From positions 1 through 64,000 of the forward strand of contig JAAWCJ010000016.1 in the NCBI GenBank assembly GCA_022793195.1: a stretch of DNA of 64,000 bases. The letters are read 5' to 3'. The notes beneath the pieces were generated by a model. That model ran no database searches and had not been told where the DNA came from. It saw only the letters and a program-made list of their open reading frames with translations. Shown one piece after another: positions 61,316 to 64,000 of the stretch. Positions within the stretch are counted from its first letter, which is position 1; each line of letters opens with the position of its first letter. Source of the stretch: Lachnospiraceae bacterium (GTDB taxonomy: Bacteria > Bacillota > Clostridia > Lachnospirales > Lachnospiraceae). The translations under genes and the position numbers were made by a program.

Positions 61316-61344
61316 TTGACAAAGTACCAAGGTAGTGTTATTTT
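61316..61344 (+). promoter_or_regulatory. Heat-shock operon promoter
   Basis: TTGACA and TATTTT are separated by 17 bp, 14 bp upstream of the CIRCE element, so the operator lies over the transcription start. Confidence 0.85.
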
Positions 61345-61357
61345 AATGATATGGATG

Positions 61358-61384
61358 TTAGCACTCTATGATGTTGAGTGCTAA
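61358..61384 (+). promoter_or_regulatory. CIRCE operator for HrcA
   Basis: A perfect TTAGCACTC-N9-GAGTGCTAA inverted repeat. HrcA, encoded immediately downstream, binds this site with GroEL help and represses the dnaK operon. Confidence 0.98.
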
Positions 61385-61406
61385 CAGGAGAGGGGAGAGA
61401 TGGGAA

Positions 61407-62456
61407 GTGGAACTGGACGAACGGAAAAAGAAGATTTTAAACGCCATTATCCGCAACTACCAGGAGACAGGAGAGCCGGTTGGCTCACGGACCATTTCCA
61501 AATATTCGGATTTGCAGCTTTCTTCGGCCACCATACGCAATGAGATGTCTGACCTGGAGGAGATGGGGTTGATTGTCCAGCCGCATACTTCGGCAGGCCG
61601 GATTCCCACAGATAAGGGATACCGCCTCTATGTGGATCAGATGCTTGAGACGGCGGACCGGGAAGCAGGACGGCAGGAGCTGGCACAAACAAGTGATTTT
61701 CTCATAGAGCGGATGGACAGGATGGAGCGGGTGCTGAAACAGATGGCAAAAGTACTGGCCACCAATACCAATTATGCTTCCATGATTTCCGCTCCACGGT
61801 ATAATAGAAATAAGCTGAAATTCATTCAGCTTTCCAGAGTGGAAAAACATAAAATCCTGGCAGTGGTGGTTGTGGAAGGAAACCTCATCAAAAACTCTAT
61901 TTTTGAGGTGGAGGAAGAACTGAGTGAAGAAGATATCCTTTCCCTGAATTTGCTGTTGAATACAAATTTAAACGGGCTTACCATAGAGGAAATTAACCTG
62001 GGAATTATTACAAAACTGAAGGAACAGGCGGGAAGCCATACGGAAGTGGTGGGGAAGGTCCTGGATGCTGTGGCGGAAGCCATCCGCACAGACGACGATG
62101 AACTTCAGATTTACACCAGCGGGGCGACAAATATTTTCCGGTATCCGGAGCTTTCCGACAGTGGAAAGGCAAAAGAAATCATCCAGGTTTTTGAGGAAAA
62201 ACAGCAGCTTACCAACCTTCTGACCGACAAACTGGGGGAGGAAGGGCAGCAGGGAATCCAGGTTTATATTGGAAATGAAACCCCGGTGCAGAGCATGAAG
62301 GACTGTAGTGTTGTCACAGCCACTTATGACCTGGGAGACGGCTTACAGGGCACCATCGGAATCGTAGGGCCGAAGCGGATGGATTATGAAAAAGTGGTGT
62401 CCACACTCCAGACAGTGATGGGGCAGCTGGATACCATGTTTAAGAAAGAGGAATAG
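61407..62456 (+). CDS. hrcA: Heat-inducible repressor HrcA
   Basis: A 349-residue repressor of class I heat-shock genes. The N-terminal winged helix (LDERKKKILNAIIRNYQETG, then SSATIRNEMSDLEEMGL) is followed by HTSAGRIPTDKGYRLYVD and a GAF-like dimer domain. I choose GTG 61407, giving V/M-E-L-D-E-R, with AGGAGAGGGG about nine bases upstream. The ATG at 61368 is unlikely because it lies inside the CIRCE operator. Confidence 0.95.
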   Translation: MELDERKKKILNAIIRNYQETGEPVGSRTISKYSDLQLSSATIRNEMSDLEEMGLIVQPHTSAGRIPTDKGYRLYVDQMLETADREAGRQELAQTSDFLIERMDRMERVLKQMAKVLATNTNYASMISAPRYNRNKLKFIQLSRVEKHKILAVVVVEGNLIKNSIFEVEEELSEEDILSLNLLLNTNLNGLTIEEINLGIITKLKEQAGSHTEVVGKVLDAVAEAIRTDDDELQIYTSGATNIFRYPELSDSGKAKEIIQVFEEKQQLTNLLTDKLGEEGQQGIQVYIGNETPVQSMKDCSVVTATYDLGDGLQGTIGIVGPKRMDYEKVVSTLQTVMGQLDTMFKKEE

Positions 62457-62471
62457 AAAGGCGGAGAAAAC

Positions 62472-63128
62472 GTGGCAGATACGGAAAAGGATTTAACGGA
62501 AGAAGTCGAAAAAGATTTGACAGAGGATGTGCCGGAGGGCCAGGAGGAAAGCCTTCATCAGGAGACTTCTGTGGAAGAGGAAGCTTCTTTAGCAGACGAC
62601 GAAGGCCGGGAAGAAGACGGGGCAGACAGTGGGAAGCCGGACAGTATGTCTTCTGAAAAAAAAGGTTTTTTTAAGAAGAAAGAGAAAAAGGATAAAAAAG
62701 ATGAGCAGATTGAAGATCTGACCGACAGGCTGAAACGGAATCTGGCTGAATTTGAAAATTTCCGGAAGCGGACAGAAAAGGAAAAGGCTGCCATGTATGA
62801 AGTGGGAGCAAAAAGTGTCATTGAGAAAATCCTTCCGGTGGTGGACAATTTTGAGCGGGGCATGGCCACGTTAAATGAGGAAGAAGCCCATTCCCCTTTT
62901 GCCGAGGGAATGGATAAAATATATAAACAGCTTCTTACGACCCTTGAGTCCCTGGACGTTGCGCCCATTGAGGCAGTGGGGCAGGAATTTAACCCGGATT
63001 TTCATAATGCGGTGATGCATGTGGAGGACGGGGAAGCCGGCGAAAATATCGTCGTGGAAGAGTTTCAGAAAGGCTATCTTTACCGGGGCAGCGTGGTACG
63101 CCACAGTATGGTGAAGGTTGCCAATTAA
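62472..63128 (+). CDS. grpE: Nucleotide exchange factor GrpE
   Basis: A 218-residue partner that releases ADP from DnaK. A long acidic N-terminal tail (about 1-75) is followed by the dimer coiled coil (LKRNLAEFENFRKRTEKEKA) and the beta-domain (EFNPDFHNAVMHVEDGEAGE, GYLYRGSVVRHSMVKVAN). GTG start with GGCGGAG upstream. It sits 15 bp after hrcA. Confidence 0.96.
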   Translation: MADTEKDLTEEVEKDLTEDVPEGQEESLHQETSVEEEASLADDEGREEDGADSGKPDSMSSEKKGFFKKKEKKDKKDEQIEDLTDRLKRNLAEFENFRKRTEKEKAAMYEVGAKSVIEKILPVVDNFERGMATLNEEEAHSPFAEGMDKIYKQLLTTLESLDVAPIEAVGQEFNPDFHNAVMHVEDGEAGENIVVEEFQKGYLYRGSVVRHSMVKVAN

Positions 63129-63169
63129 GTAGTGATTAGGAATAAAGTCTGATAATACAGGAGGAATGA

Positions 63170-64000
<831 letters not shown>

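Noticed and set aside
61368-61406. ATG inside the CIRCE element as hrcA start
   Set aside because: It would place the start in the operator; GTG 61407 has a ribosome site and gives the standard HrcA N terminus.

Overview
The window looks like chromosome from a spore-forming anaerobic Firmicute, most likely a Lachnospiraceae (Clostridium cluster XIVa). It carries spo0A, gpr, spoIIP and the cotJ coat genes, an HrcA/CIRCE heat-shock operon, an oxygen-scavenging flavodiiron protein and a vanG-type ligase cluster. Gene density is high, and most starts have strong GGAGG-like ribosome sites. No phage genes, transposase genes or CRISPR arrays were seen. This placement is inferred from gene content and style, not from a database search.

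Layout. 0.3-3.2 kb: a LysR regulator beside two tandem drug/metabolite-type transporters, the first broken. 3.5-7.6 kb: PAP2 phosphatase, Nudix hydrolase, pyrBI and a VanW-like wall protein. 7.8-12.5 kb: a four-domain flavodiiron protein, then a polar amino-acid ABC transporter. 13-14.4 kb: infC-rpmI-rplT with a long leader, then tRNA-Pro. 14.5-21.4 kb: MATE and EamA exporters, a class V aminotransferase with an ECF S-component, and a MerR gene with two promoters of MerR type in front of a DUF362 gene and an aldo/keto reductase. 21.5-24.7 kb: spo0A, glgA and an HD protein. 24.9-32.5 kb (minus strand): vanR-vanS-MATE-vanG-vanXY-vanT, which would make and protect D-Ala-D-Ser cell-wall termini. 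32.8-37.1 kb: a CarD-like factor, a cation/proton antiporter, gpr and spoIIP. 37.4-41 kb: a BlaI/BlaR1-like pair and an AbiE type IV toxin-antitoxin pair. 41-42.5 kb: cotJABC. 42.7-49.2 kb: a tetrapyrrole operon (hemA, siroheme dehydrogenase, hemC-cobA-hemD fusion, hemB, hemL), translationally tight with an M24 aminopeptidase. 51.4-58 kb: a catalytically wrecked ABC ATPase, a CdaR/PucR regulator, ftsEX, an M23 peptidase and a C-terminal protease. 58-64 kb: lepA, hemW, hrcA, grpE and a truncated dnaK.

The most unusual content lies between the genes. Five copies of a ~190-260 nt element (family 1) lie at 1, 10.75, 22.3, 24.7 and 51.0 kb. Each has a conserved ~125 nt core enclosed by long arms that differ between copies but stay complementary within each copy, often through G-U wobbles. 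Inside the core, a hairpin loop pairs with a downstream segment, and that pairing covaries across the copies; this is a pseudoknot signature expected of RNA. A second family with the same plan but an unrelated core occurs at 7.6 and 12.5 kb, with a probable diverged member at 3.2 kb. These two families are the best candidates here for an undescribed system of dispersed structured RNAs or RNA-derived mobile elements.
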